A DNA stretch of 64,000 nucleotides from Promethearchaeota archaeon. GTDB lineage: Archaea; Asgardarchaeota; Lokiarchaeia; Sigyniarchaeales; SOKP01. Numbering within the stretch: the first letter of the stretch is position 1; every line of letters starts with the position of its first letter. The DNA lies in NCBI GenBank assembly GCA_019057795.1, contig JAHLWS010000071.1, positions 1 to 64,000 of the forward strand, in the 5' to 3' direction. Made by a program: the position numbers and the translations under genes. This document shows positions 17,860 to 26,173 of the stretch, piece by piece. The notes beneath the pieces were generated by a model, which saw nothing but the letters and a program-made list of their open reading frames with translations, ran no database searches and was not told where the DNA came from.

Positions 17860-18104
17860 TATTTTTTATCCCTAAATTGTAATTAAATTATATTTAAATT
17901 TGATTACATTATATCTTATTTAAAATTATTCAATTATATAATATCTTACATCTAAGTTTATTTAGAATTAATTAGGTTAAAATCTACACACAATCAATAT
18001 GAAAAACTGTTTTTATAAAATATGAAACAATATTTTAAAACATGGAATTTATATTTATATTACATATATTAAAAAACTAATTTAAGAAAAAGAGAAGAAA
18101 AACT

Positions 18105-18902
18105 ATGAAAATTGTTGAAATTGAAGGAGTTGGAGAAAAATACGCAAAGACACTAGAAAAAGCAGCTATTGCAAATGTGGAAGACCTAATACCGTTAAAA
18201 TGGGGAGAAATCAAAGAACTTGCTAATACAACTAGTATTTCTTTAAAATTACTCGAAAAATGGCAAGATCAAGCAGAATTAATGGTAATTAAAGGCATTG
18301 GGCCCGAATACTCTGAAGTTTTAAATAAAATTGGTATTGATTCTACAAGAGAACTTGCCTATCGAAATCCTAAGAATACTTTAGATAAAATTATCGAGTT
18401 TGATAAGAAGCAACCTGATGTTATCAGAAAAATACCTAAAGTTGAAGATATTGAAGGTTGGATTAATGAGGCAAAAGATATGTATAATGTGAAGAAAACT
18501 AAGGGTACTCCGAAGGAAACACCGATTATTGAGATCGAAGGGATCGGTAAAAAATATGGAATAAAAATGGAAACAGCAGGAATTCTTGACGTTGAGAGTT
18601 TAATAGGATTAGATAGAGATGAAATTAAAGAATTAGCAAAAAAGACAAAGATTTCAGAAAAATTAATAGATAAGTGGGCTGAACACGCTGATTTGATGAG
18701 AATTGGGGGCATAGGTCCTGAATACGCTGAAGTGATTAATGAAATTGGAATTGACTCGGTTAAAGAGTTTGCTCAACGTAATCCGAATAATACTTTAGAG
18801 CGCATAATGAAATTAGATAAAGAAAAACCTGATATGTTTAGAAGACCTCCAACATTGAACATGGTTGAAGGTTGGATAGAGGAAGCTAAAAAAATTAAAT
18901 AA
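18105..18902 (+). CDS. tandem DUF4332-type helix-hairpin-helix protein
   Basis: The 265-residue protein is an internal duplication. Residues 1-133 and 138-265 align closely, each with IEG(V/I)G(E/K)KY, a kinase-free helical bundle, KGIGPEY or GGIGPEY, and ending in EGWI(N/E)EAK. Each half has two helix-hairpin-helix motifs of the type found in DUF4332 and in DNA-binding proteins such as RuvA, so non-specific nucleic-acid binding is plausible. It has no catalytic domain. The gene stands alone with AT-rich flanks. Confidence 0.7.
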   Translation: MKIVEIEGVGEKYAKTLEKAAIANVEDLIPLKWGEIKELANTTSISLKLLEKWQDQAELMVIKGIGPEYSEVLNKIGIDSTRELAYRNPKNTLDKIIEFDKKQPDVIRKIPKVEDIEGWINEAKDMYNVKKTKGTPKETPIIEIEGIGKKYGIKMETAGILDVESLIGLDRDEIKELAKKTKISEKLIDKWAEHADLMRIGGIGPEYAEVINEIGIDSVKEFAQRNPNNTLERIMKLDKEKPDMFRRPPTLNMVEGWIEEAKKIK

Positions 18903-19003
18903 CTATTTCCATATTATAAATAATTCATTTTTCTTTTTTTGAATAATTACATAAAACATAATTGTTTCTATAAGCTAAATTAATAAAGGAGTTTACTTAA
19001 AAA

Positions 19004-19588
19004 ATGGTAGATTTAAATTTAGAAGTTACATATTTTGAAAAGAGCGGACCACAGAATACTGATAGGGCTTTAGAAATTGCGAAAAAATACGCCGATCAAT
19101 TTGATATAAAGGATATCGTTATCGCCAGTACCACAGGAACTACAGCTGAAAAGTCTGCTGAAATCTTTAGCCCAAAGGACTATAACATAATGATTGTGAC
19201 CCATGCCTATTATTTTGTAAATAGTACAACAAGACAAGAATTTCCAGAGGAAAAATTGAATAGTCTTAAGGAACTTGGCTTAAAATTTCATATTGGGACG
19301 CATTCAATGAGTGGTATTGAAAGAGGATTAAGATTGAAAAAAGAAGCTTGGCAATTTGTTGATTTATTAGCTAAGATGTTAGGATACCACTTCAGTCAGG
19401 GAGTTAAGGTTTGCATAGAGATATCAGCTACAATTTGCGATGCAGGACTAATCCCCGACCTTGAAAGAGACATAATCGCAGTTGGAGGTACTGGTAGAGG
19501 CGCTGATACTGTATGTTTAATTAAACCCGCTCCAACGAGCGATTTTAAGAATCTTAGAATAAAAGCAATTTTAGCTAAACCTCTATAG
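19004..19588 (+). CDS. pyruvate-kinase C-terminal-domain-like protein
   Basis: A 194-residue stand-alone protein with the fold of the pyruvate kinase alpha/beta domain, an archaeal family. Diagnostic parts are IASTTGTTAEKSAEIF near the start and a glycine-rich VGGTGRGADT near the end. It has none of the catalytic barrel of pyruvate kinase. The biochemical role of this family is unsettled, and binding of a phosphorylated metabolite is a reasonable guess. ATG 19004 follows an AAAGGAG Shine-Dalgarno. A T-run at 19612-19620 may end the transcript. Confidence 0.75.
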   Translation: MVDLNLEVTYFEKSGPQNTDRALEIAKKYADQFDIKDIVIASTTGTTAEKSAEIFSPKDYNIMIVTHAYYFVNSTTRQEFPEEKLNSLKELGLKFHIGTHSMSGIERGLRLKKEAWQFVDLLAKMLGYHFSQGVKVCIEISATICDAGLIPDLERDIIAVGGTGRGADTVCLIKPAPTSDFKNLRIKAILAKPL

Positions 19589-19719
19589 AAAAAAATAAGA
19601 ATCTTAATTTGTTTTTTTTTAAAAGAATCTGAAGAACATTGATTCAGATGACACAAAATTTATAAGAAAATGGATAACAAAATCTATTAATTCAGATTAT
19701 CTATAAAAAATTGATTAAA

Positions 19720-19869
19720 ATGTCGTTAGATATAAATAACGAAGAAATAGAAGTAGAAACTACAACGTCAAAGCGTAACGTGTTTTTTTGGTCTATGTAC
19801 GATTTGGCAAATACGATTTACCGACTCTTTAGAACACAAATGGATAGAAGAATATTGCAAAATTTGTAA
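19720..19869 (+). pseudogene. 5' stub of an Atg22/UMF1-type MFS transporter gene
   Basis: ATG 19720 opens a frame of only 49 codons. Residues 18-34 contain FFWSMYDLANTIY, which is typical of the first helix of UMF1/Atg22-like MFS transporters (normally over 400 residues). The homology stops abruptly after about base 19818, and what follows is another gene's 3' end in a different frame. This looks like the left border of a deletion. Confidence 0.5.
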
Positions 19870-20065
19870 TAAATGCTTTATAGAATGTCCAGTTGGTGCA
19901 ATCTGGGAAGAAAAAAAAGTGGTAGGGAAAAGAAGCACATGTATTGACATAAAAAAATGTTTTCCTTATTTTAGCGAGACTTTAGGTTGTTCAGTTTGTA
20001 TAAAGGTATGCCCATTCGCGGAGGGATATGAATTTTTTGAAAGCACAAAACTAAAATTTACTAAC
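19823..20065 (+). pseudogene. 3' stub of a ferredoxin-type (QueG/RdhA-like) gene
   Basis: This frame ends in TAA at 20063-20065 and has no usable start. It contains CKICNKCFIECP and then CSVCIKVCPF, two 4Fe-4S motifs with the spacing seen at the C-terminal end of reductive-dehalogenase-like and epoxyqueuosine-reductase-like proteins. It begins where the MFS stub ends, so the two seem to be joined by deletion of everything between. Confidence 0.55.
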
Positions 20066-20120
20066 AACTTGAATAATTAGTTCTAAATTTAAAATAAAAT
20101 AGAAAGACAAAAAAAAATGT

Positions 20121-21311
20121 TTAAATTATATCTAACTTCTTACCAACTTTTTCGATAGAACTTAAAGCTGTGTTCAAGTCGTCTTTAGTAAGTAAGGCGT
20201 TCATCTGGACTCGAATTCTTGAGAGTTCTCGTGCGACCATTGGAAAGACTATTGGTGTGCCATAGATATTTTCTTCTTCGAACAAGATTCTTGCGAGTTC
20301 TTGAGCTTTACCAGGGTCGCCAATAATCAAAGGAATGATTGGTGTTTCTGAACGTCCAGTATCGTATCCCATACTTTGAACTTCTTTCTTGAAATAGTTA
20401 GTGTGCTCCCAGACTGCTTTAACGTGTTGAGGTTCGCTTTCAACAACTTCTATTGAAGCGATGTTAGCTGCTACTACTCCAGGTGGATGCGCTGTGCTTA
20501 ACAAATATGTTCTACTTTTATTTGTACAGAATTCAATTAAATCTTTAGATCCAGCTACGGTACCGCCAAACACTCCGAAGCCCTTGCTCATTGAACCCCC
20601 TTCAACGTGAACCCTTCCTTGCAAATTGAAATGTGCGACTATACCTTTACCGTCTCCAAGAACGCCTTCTCCGTGACAATCATCAACAAAAATCATAGCT
20701 CCGAAATCTTCCGCAACATTTACAATCTTATCTAAAGGAGCCATATCTCCATCCATGCTAAAGACGCCATCAGTTATGATACAAATTCTTCTAGCTCCTC
20801 CTTTTTCAGCTTCTTTTAATTGATTTTCTAAATCTGAGATATCCCTATGTTTGTAAATAACTCGCTTCGCACCAGACAATCTAACGCCATCAATAATCGA
20901 ACCATGGTTTAATTCATCTGAGACTACTATATCTGGCTTTCCAACCAACATAGGAATTAATCCTGAGTTAACTGCAAATCCAGTTTGACATAAGAGCGAT
21001 GCTTCCACTTCTTTATATTTAGCAAATTTTTCTTGAAATTCACGGGTTAAATCAAAACTACCCGCTATTACTGGAACTGCCCCTGCGCCTGCGCCATATT
21101 TTTTAGTAGCGTCAATTGACGCCTGAATAATCTTTGGATGTGTAGCTAATCCCAAATAATTATTTGTATTAAGCATCAATACCTCTTTTCCATTTACAAT
21201 GCAGTGTGGCTTAGAACCTCCTTCTAAATATCGAATAATCCATTCTAAATTACTTTTTCTTAATTCGGTCATGTCTTCCTTAAGAAAAGCAACAGGATCT
21301 CTATTCATCAT
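20121..21311 (-). CDS. kbl: 2-amino-3-ketobutyrate CoA ligase (glycine C-acetyltransferase)
   Basis: A 396-residue alpha-oxoamine synthase. The PLP-binding Lys243 is in SMSKGFGVFGG, with Asp210 and His213 in VDDCHGEG. Sequence alone cannot fully separate Kbl from BioF, but the divergent neighbour is a threonine dehydrogenase, so Kbl is the best call. It splits 2-amino-3-ketobutyrate with CoA into glycine and acetyl-CoA, the second step of threonine breakdown. The 183-base gap to the dehydrogenase probably holds both promoters. Confidence 0.85.
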   Translation of the reverse strand: MMNRDPVAFLKEDMTELRKSNLEWIIRYLEGGSKPHCIVNGKEVLMLNTNNYLGLATHPKIIQASIDATKKYGAGAGAVPVIAGSFDLTREFQEKFAKYKEVEASLLCQTGFAVNSGLIPMLVGKPDIVVSDELNHGSIIDGVRLSGAKRVIYKHRDISDLENQLKEAEKGGARRICIITDGVFSMDGDMAPLDKIVNVAEDFGAMIFVDDCHGEGVLGDGKGIVAHFNLQGRVHVEGGSMSKGFGVFGGTVAGSKDLIEFCTNKSRTYLLSTAHPPGVVAANIASIEVVESEPQHVKAVWEHTNYFKKEVQSMGYDTGRSETPIIPLIIGDPGKAQELARILFEEENIYGTPIVFPMVARELSRIRVQMNALLTKDDLNTALSSIEKVGKKLDII

Positions 21312-21494
21312 ATCACCTTAAATTTGTTTGAAATAAGTGAGTAAATTAATAAATTAAGTGTATATAGAAACATATATTAGTTTTTCCTATAAAAAAATAA
21401 GCCTTAAAATTTAGAAAAAAATGGATAAACCTTTTTTAATTAAGTGAATTATGAATGTCATTATATTTACTTAGAATTATGAACTTCAAAATTG

Positions 21495-22448
21495 ATGAAT
21501 ATGAGTAGAAAAATTCTTGTAATTGGTTCGGCCGGACAGATAGGATCAGAGCTTGTTCCAGCGTTAAGAAAAAAATATGGTGGAGAAAATGTAATTGCTA
21601 CTGGTAGGAGGACTCCACTTCCCGACGCCATCAAAAATTCTGGGCCCGTCATCTATTTGGATGCTTTAGATAAGAATTCTATAGCCAAAGTTATTTTTGA
21701 GTATGAAATTGATACAATCTTTCACATGGCTTCAATTTTATCAGCCACAGGAGAAAAAATGCCTCAAACAGCTTGGGATATAAATCTAAACGGTTTAATA
21801 AATGTCCTAGAAGTTGCGAGAAGTTACAAAATTGATAGAGTTATTTGGCCTAGCTCAATAGCTGCTTTTGGTCCTACAACACCCAGAGAGAATACGCCTA
21901 ATATTACTGTGCTGCAACCGACTACGATGTATGGTATAACCAAAGTAGCAGGAGAACTCTTAGCAGAGTATTATTATAATAAATACAATCTTGATATAAG
22001 ATCCATGAGATTGCCGGGAATTATTAGCAGTGAAACCTTACCCGGAGGTGGAACCACCGACTACGCTGTGGAAATTTTCTACGAAGCTATCAAAAACAAA
22101 AAATATACATGCTTTCTAAAAGAAGATACCGTATTGCCTATGCTATACATGCCAGATTGTAGCAAGTGTATGATAGACCTTCTTGAAGCAGATAATTCAA
22201 AATTAAAACGCCGCGTTTATAATCTAACTGGAATAAGTTTTTCCGCAGGAGAGATCGCAGCAGAAATCAAGAAACATATTCCAGAATTTGAAATTGATTA
22301 TAAACCCGATTTTAGGCAAGCAATAGCCGATTCATGGCCTAAAACAATTGACGATTCGCTTGCTCGAGAAGAATGGGGTTGGAATCCTGAGTACGACCTT
22401 GAAGCGATGACAAAGGATATGATAAAAATACTCAGTAAAAGATTATAA
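21495..22448 (+). CDS. tdh: SDR-type L-threonine 3-dehydrogenase
   Basis: An extended short-chain dehydrogenase of about 317 residues. It has the NAD loop GSAGQIGSEL near the N-terminus and the catalytic YxxxK in TMYGITKVAG, with the upstream SSIAAFGP supplying the Ser. The epimerase-like form of threonine dehydrogenase found in Thermoplasma and some bacteria looks like this and differs from the zinc MDR type. It oxidises threonine to 2-amino-3-ketobutyrate, the substrate of the divergent Kbl. ATG 21495 or 21501 is likely; a TTG lies at 21492. Confidence 0.85.
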   Translation: MNMSRKILVIGSAGQIGSELVPALRKKYGGENVIATGRRTPLPDAIKNSGPVIYLDALDKNSIAKVIFEYEIDTIFHMASILSATGEKMPQTAWDINLNGLINVLEVARSYKIDRVIWPSSIAAFGPTTPRENTPNITVLQPTTMYGITKVAGELLAEYYYNKYNLDIRSMRLPGIISSETLPGGGTTDYAVEIFYEAIKNKKYTCFLKEDTVLPMLYMPDCSKCMIDLLEADNSKLKRRVYNLTGISFSAGEIAAEIKKHIPEFEIDYKPDFRQAIADSWPKTIDDSLAREEWGWNPEYDLEAMTKDMIKILSKRL

Positions 22449-22468
22449 AAGTTTAAAATTAATTATTC

Positions 22469-23575
22469 TTACTTTCTTTTATTTTTTTTTCTTAACTCTT
22501 GTTTCTTATTCATGATCATAGCGTAAAGGTCTTCCTTAGTTTTAGGTGGAATAGCTTCAGTATCTTTTTTCTTGAGTTGAATAGCCTCCTCGGGACAAGT
22601 TGGAACACAGACTCCACAACCAATGCATCGTTTAAGAATTACTTTTGATATACCATCCGTAAGTTTAAACGCATTGATTGGACATCGCTCTATACAAGTA
22701 CCACAACCCGTACATAAATCAGGGTTTACTTCTGCATAAAAATTACCTGATATTATTCGAGAAGGTCGAGGGACTAAATTAATTTTGGTTAAGATTTCGC
22801 AACAACAGCTACAACAAGTACACATAAATTCTGGTTGCTCTGTATTTCCCGCCTGCATAACCAATCCATTATCCTCAGCCTTCCTTAAGATTTCAAGAGC
22901 TTCTTTTTTATTAATAGGGCGTGCCCATCCTTGACTAAGAAACAATTGCCCAACAGTTCCAAAATATAAACATGTTTCGCGCATATCCGTTTGTTTACAA
23001 GGTTCACCGATTAAGTCTTTGCTTTGTCGACAGACACAATTTGCTACGCCAATAGGTTCTACAGAATTTTCAATTACGATTTTTAATTCATCGTAATTAG
23101 CTACATGATTTTCAGGGGTAATACTTTCTTCAATTGGTATTGTACGAAATTGCGATATTTTTGTGCCCAATAATTCGACTCCAAAAACAGATGTTAGGTA
23201 TTCCGAAAAATCTTCTATGAAATTTTTAGTTAGTTTATTAACTTGATACTCGAATATTCCAACAACAAAAGGAATGTTAGCGTAGAATTTCGTCTCGTTC
23301 TCTGTTTTATAATTAAGCGTGCCTTTTTTGACCATACTATCAAGCGTTTTCTCTAGCTCAGCTATAGACATCTTATTCTTGTTTATTCTCTTATGGATTT
23401 GCTCCAAAGTAGCATATGTCCAATCCAATTTTGTTCCAACGAATGCTTCTTCATCATTAAAGAGATATTTCAATATTCTTATTTCTACGCCTGATTTTGT
23501 GGCAGGAAACCCTATTGGAAATTGATCTAAATGAATCTGTAAATTTCGATATAAATCTTGTGTTTCTTCTGTCAT
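22469..23575 (-). CDS. 4Fe-4S dicluster iron-sulfur protein with N-terminal regulatory-like domain
   Basis: A 368-residue protein. The first 110 residues look like a winged-helix fold. A middle Cys-rich part has CVCRQSKDLIGEPC and the unusual run CTCCSCCC. The C-terminal end is a classic two-cluster ferredoxin, with CTGCGTCIERCP and CIGCGVCVPTCP. It should transfer electrons, and the N-terminal part may sense or dock. Similar ferredoxin-tailed proteins occur widely in anaerobic archaea and Deltaproteobacteria without a fixed role. Confidence 0.7.
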   Translation of the reverse strand: MTEETQDLYRNLQIHLDQFPIGFPATKSGVEIRILKYLFNDEEAFVGTKLDWTYATLEQIHKRINKNKMSIAELEKTLDSMVKKGTLNYKTENETKFYANIPFVVGIFEYQVNKLTKNFIEDFSEYLTSVFGVELLGTKISQFRTIPIEESITPENHVANYDELKIVIENSVEPIGVANCVCRQSKDLIGEPCKQTDMRETCLYFGTVGQLFLSQGWARPINKKEALEILRKAEDNGLVMQAGNTEQPEFMCTCCSCCCEILTKINLVPRPSRIISGNFYAEVNPDLCTGCGTCIERCPINAFKLTDGISKVILKRCIGCGVCVPTCPEEAIQLKKKDTEAIPPKTKEDLYAMIMNKKQELRKKNKRK

Positions 23576-23704
23576 TTATATAACTTCCTTTATAAATTTC
23601 AAATTTGAGATAATAATTAAAATAATATTATATCATTACTTGCTTTTATAAATGTAATTGTATCTCAATTATAATTTGTTTTAAAATTAAGAGTGAAAAA
23701 AAAA

Positions 23705-24475
23705 ATGAAGATTGTATTCCACGAGCGGTATTATAATGAAAGTTACGCAATGGACCCAGCTGCTTCACCAGGGCGCTTGGAAGGAATAATAGATTTATTG
23801 TCAAGTGATAAAGAATATGAATTTATAACACCAGAACCCGCATCGAAGGATGATATTTTGAAAGCACATTCTGAAAGACATTACAACTATATTAAAGACA
23901 TTGCATTATTATTCGAACTTGCTTCGCTTGCTGCGGGTGGTGCCATCTTAGCTGCCGAAGAAGCTTACAGTGGTAATCCTACTTTTGCGGTTATCAGACC
24001 TCCAGGACATCACGCGTCTGCTGATTCGTGTTGGGGTTTTTGCTACTTCAATAACATTAGTATAAGTCTGTTAAAATTGTTTTCTGAACTTAAAATTAAA
24101 TCAGCGTTCGTACTCGATTTCGATTTACACACAGGTGACGGTAACATCAATATCTTAACTTTCAGAGACGATGATTTTAGGGTTAAAATTCTCAACCCTG
24201 ATTCGAGCGGAAGAACAAATTATCTTAAAGAAGTTCAGAACTACATGGAAGAATTAGATAATATTGATATTTTTGTGGCTTCAGCTGGCTTCGATCAAGG
24301 AATTGAAGATTGGGGACATCTTTTATATCATGAAGACTATTTTGAATTAGGAAAGTTAATGAAAGAATATTCTGAAAAGCTTTGTAAAGGGCGGAGATAT
24401 GCGCTTTTAGAGGGGGGTTATAATCACGAAGTATTACCTAAAAATGTGAATTCATTCTGCCAAGGGTTTAAATAA
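23705..24475 (+). CDS. histone deacetylase family (AcuC/HdaH-like) deacetylase
   Basis: A short zinc deacetylase, 256 residues from ATG 23705; a GTG lies four codons before. In the 260-residue numbering the catalytic pair is His106-His107 (RPPGHHAS), with metal ligands Asp144 and His146 (DFDLHTGDG) and Asp201 (SAGFDQG). EGGY near the end fits the transition-state tyrosine. At about 260 residues it is shorter than AcuC (about 340). Substrates could be acetyl-lysine proteins, polyamines or small molecules. Confidence 0.8.
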   Translation: MKIVFHERYYNESYAMDPAASPGRLEGIIDLLSSDKEYEFITPEPASKDDILKAHSERHYNYIKDIALLFELASLAAGGAILAAEEAYSGNPTFAVIRPPGHHASADSCWGFCYFNNISISLLKLFSELKIKSAFVLDFDLHTGDGNINILTFRDDDFRVKILNPDSSGRTNYLKEVQNYMEELDNIDIFVASAGFDQGIEDWGHLLYHEDYFELGKLMKEYSEKLCKGRRYALLEGGYNHEVLPKNVNSFCQGFK

Positions 24476-24520
24476 AAAAAAAATAATTAAGTTTTTACCT
24501 AAAAATCAATAGTTCTTGGT

Positions 24521-25147
24521 TTAAAAGGCTCTTGATTTTCCTTTTAAATCGAAATTCGCTATAACCCCACTTCTATTCTTGAACTCCCATTTTCTTCCAA
24601 AATCACTATAGTTCCAGAAATGAGTGTTACAGATTTTTAAATCTGAAAGGTACATACCGAATAGAGAATTTTCAAGTCTTTGAGGATTTTTTCCATCGAG
24701 TCCTGGAGTAAAGGATAATTTCATTTCTCCGTAAGGCATAGTAATGTGGAAAGTATTTCCCTCTTGGTTTAAATTAATATCCACATATTTTATTCCTAAC
24801 ACTTTCGATAGAATCATCCCACCAGGAATTTTATTAGTAAAAAAAGGTTCTAAGTATCTCCTTTGTTCTTCAGTAGTTTTATCGCTTATATATACCCCTC
24901 CTTCTCCGCCTTTAGTCAATACATCAGCAGCTTTATTAGAATATAAATCAACTACATGAATTGCCATTACGCCGCCCATATCCACGTCACCGATTTTACC
25001 TTCGTCATATTGGAATAATTGAAATGATTTACAAGGAGTTTCTCTGTCTCTTCCAAAATAAAACGAGCAATGCCCCTCTGATGCGCATGCCTCATACCAT
25101 ACACCTTTAGTACTCCAACTAATTCTTTCTTTTGCTTCTTTAGACAT
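24521..25147 (-). CDS. DUF1326 family protein
   Basis: The 208-residue protein has the DUF1326 pattern: KGVWYEACASEGHC near the start, then Cys in TPCKSFQLF, GKIGDVDMGG, and YISDKTTEEQRRYLEPFF. The family is widespread and uncharacterised; the early cysteines may bind a metal. It ends 45 bases from the HDAC-like gene, to which it converges. I have no basis for a function. Confidence 0.7.
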   Translation of the reverse strand: MSKEAKERISWSTKGVWYEACASEGHCSFYFGRDRETPCKSFQLFQYDEGKIGDVDMGGVMAIHVVDLYSNKAADVLTKGGEGGVYISDKTTEEQRRYLEPFFTNKIPGGMILSKVLGIKYVDINLNQEGNTFHITMPYGEMKLSFTPGLDGKNPQRLENSLFGMYLSDLKICNTHFWNYSDFGRKWEFKNRSGVIANFDLKGKSRAF

Positions 25148-25408
25148 TATTTCACACCTCTATCTTTACAAATTTATAATTTTTATGATTTTAATTATAT
25201 GGAAGATAAAGCTTTCCATGAGAAAAGAACTTAAAATCATATTTAATATTTTTGACTCCTTTGTCTAAAGATATCTAAAAAAGATTTAGTTATGTAAAGG
25301 GTTAACTTCAAAGGAACAATAATTTATACTATTTTTTTTACGCTTCTTTATAAATTTATTATATGATGAGAAAGATTGTTATTTAGAACAAAATTTAATC
25401 CTTGAATG

Positions 25409-25813
25409 CTACACCCAGATTATTGGGGTAATTTCAGCAATTTCCTTATCATTAGTTAAAATAGCAGATGCCTTATGCTGATAAAAAGAACTCACAATCA
25501 TTCTATCATGGAGTTCTGGTATATTTAATCCATTAAAAATCCGCCATGCAGGCATATCTAAATTAGTAAGTTGAATAATTTCTTCTTCTTCAAGAATTTG
25601 AAAAATTAATTCAATTTTTTCTAAAGGGATTTCATTTCCAAAGATTTCCTTACCTTTATACATTGTATATAGCGTTTCTCCTAAAGCAATTGAGGGTAAT
25701 AATAATTTAACTTGCTTTTTCTCTGCTTTTTTAAACAACTCATCTACTTTAGTTGGAAGATTATCAGATAGGTAAGCTAAAAAAGCTACGGTATCAACGA
25801 TAAAAGATTCCAA
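25409..25813 (-). CDS. vapC: PIN-domain ribonuclease toxin (VapC-like)
   Basis: A 134-residue PIN-domain protein. Acidic candidates are the Asp of FIVDTVAFL, Glu in GETLYTMY, Asp in HDRMIVSSFYQH and Asp in LTNDKEI, matching the PIN quartet. VapC toxins cleave tRNA or rRNA when free of antitoxin. The start is TTG 25813, with GGAGG eight bases upstream inside the end of vapB. The antitoxin stop is one base before it, so translation is coupled. Confidence 0.8.
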   Translation of the reverse strand: MESFIVDTVAFLAYLSDNLPTKVDELFKKAEKKQVKLLLPSIALGETLYTMYKGKEIFGNEIPLEKIELIFQILEEEEIIQLTNLDMPAWRIFNGLNIPELHDRMIVSSFYQHKASAILTNDKEIAEITPIIWV

Positions 25814-25814
25814 C

Positions 25815-26054
25815 CTATAACCTCCATTTTTGCCTTTCAGATTGAATGAACTCTATTGCTTTATTTAAAGTAATCTCTTCTCTTAATAATCCTCTGAGCA
25901 TACCTAAATGTCTGGTTTTAGGCTTGATAATTATTCCCTCATCCTTGATATAGATAATGACTTCATCTCCTTCATGAAGTTTGAGTTGTTCTCGAAAATC
26001 CTTAGGAATAGTAAGTTGTCCTTTTGACGAAATCCTGCAATATTTTATTTCCAT
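25815..26054 (-). CDS. vapB: AbrB/SpoVT-type antitoxin (VapB-like)
   Basis: A 79-residue protein with the swapped-hairpin AbrB fold: RISSKGQLTIPKDFREQL then EGDEVIIYI. The C-terminal 30 residues should bind and inhibit the PIN toxin encoded next. Such antitoxins usually repress their own promoter. The order antitoxin-toxin is the usual one for VapBC. Confidence 0.85.
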   Translation of the reverse strand: MEIKYCRISSKGQLTIPKDFREQLKLHEGDEVIIYIKDEGIIIKPKTRHLGMLRGLLREEITLNKAIEFIQSERQKWRL

Positions 26055-26173
26055 TCTTATCCAATTATAAAAAGATAAGTAAGCATTTAAATCTTACTTT
26101 TTTATTTTGAGTCTTACATTTTCTTTTTTCAGTAAAGAACGAATTGTATAGAAACTTACGCATAAAAAAAATT

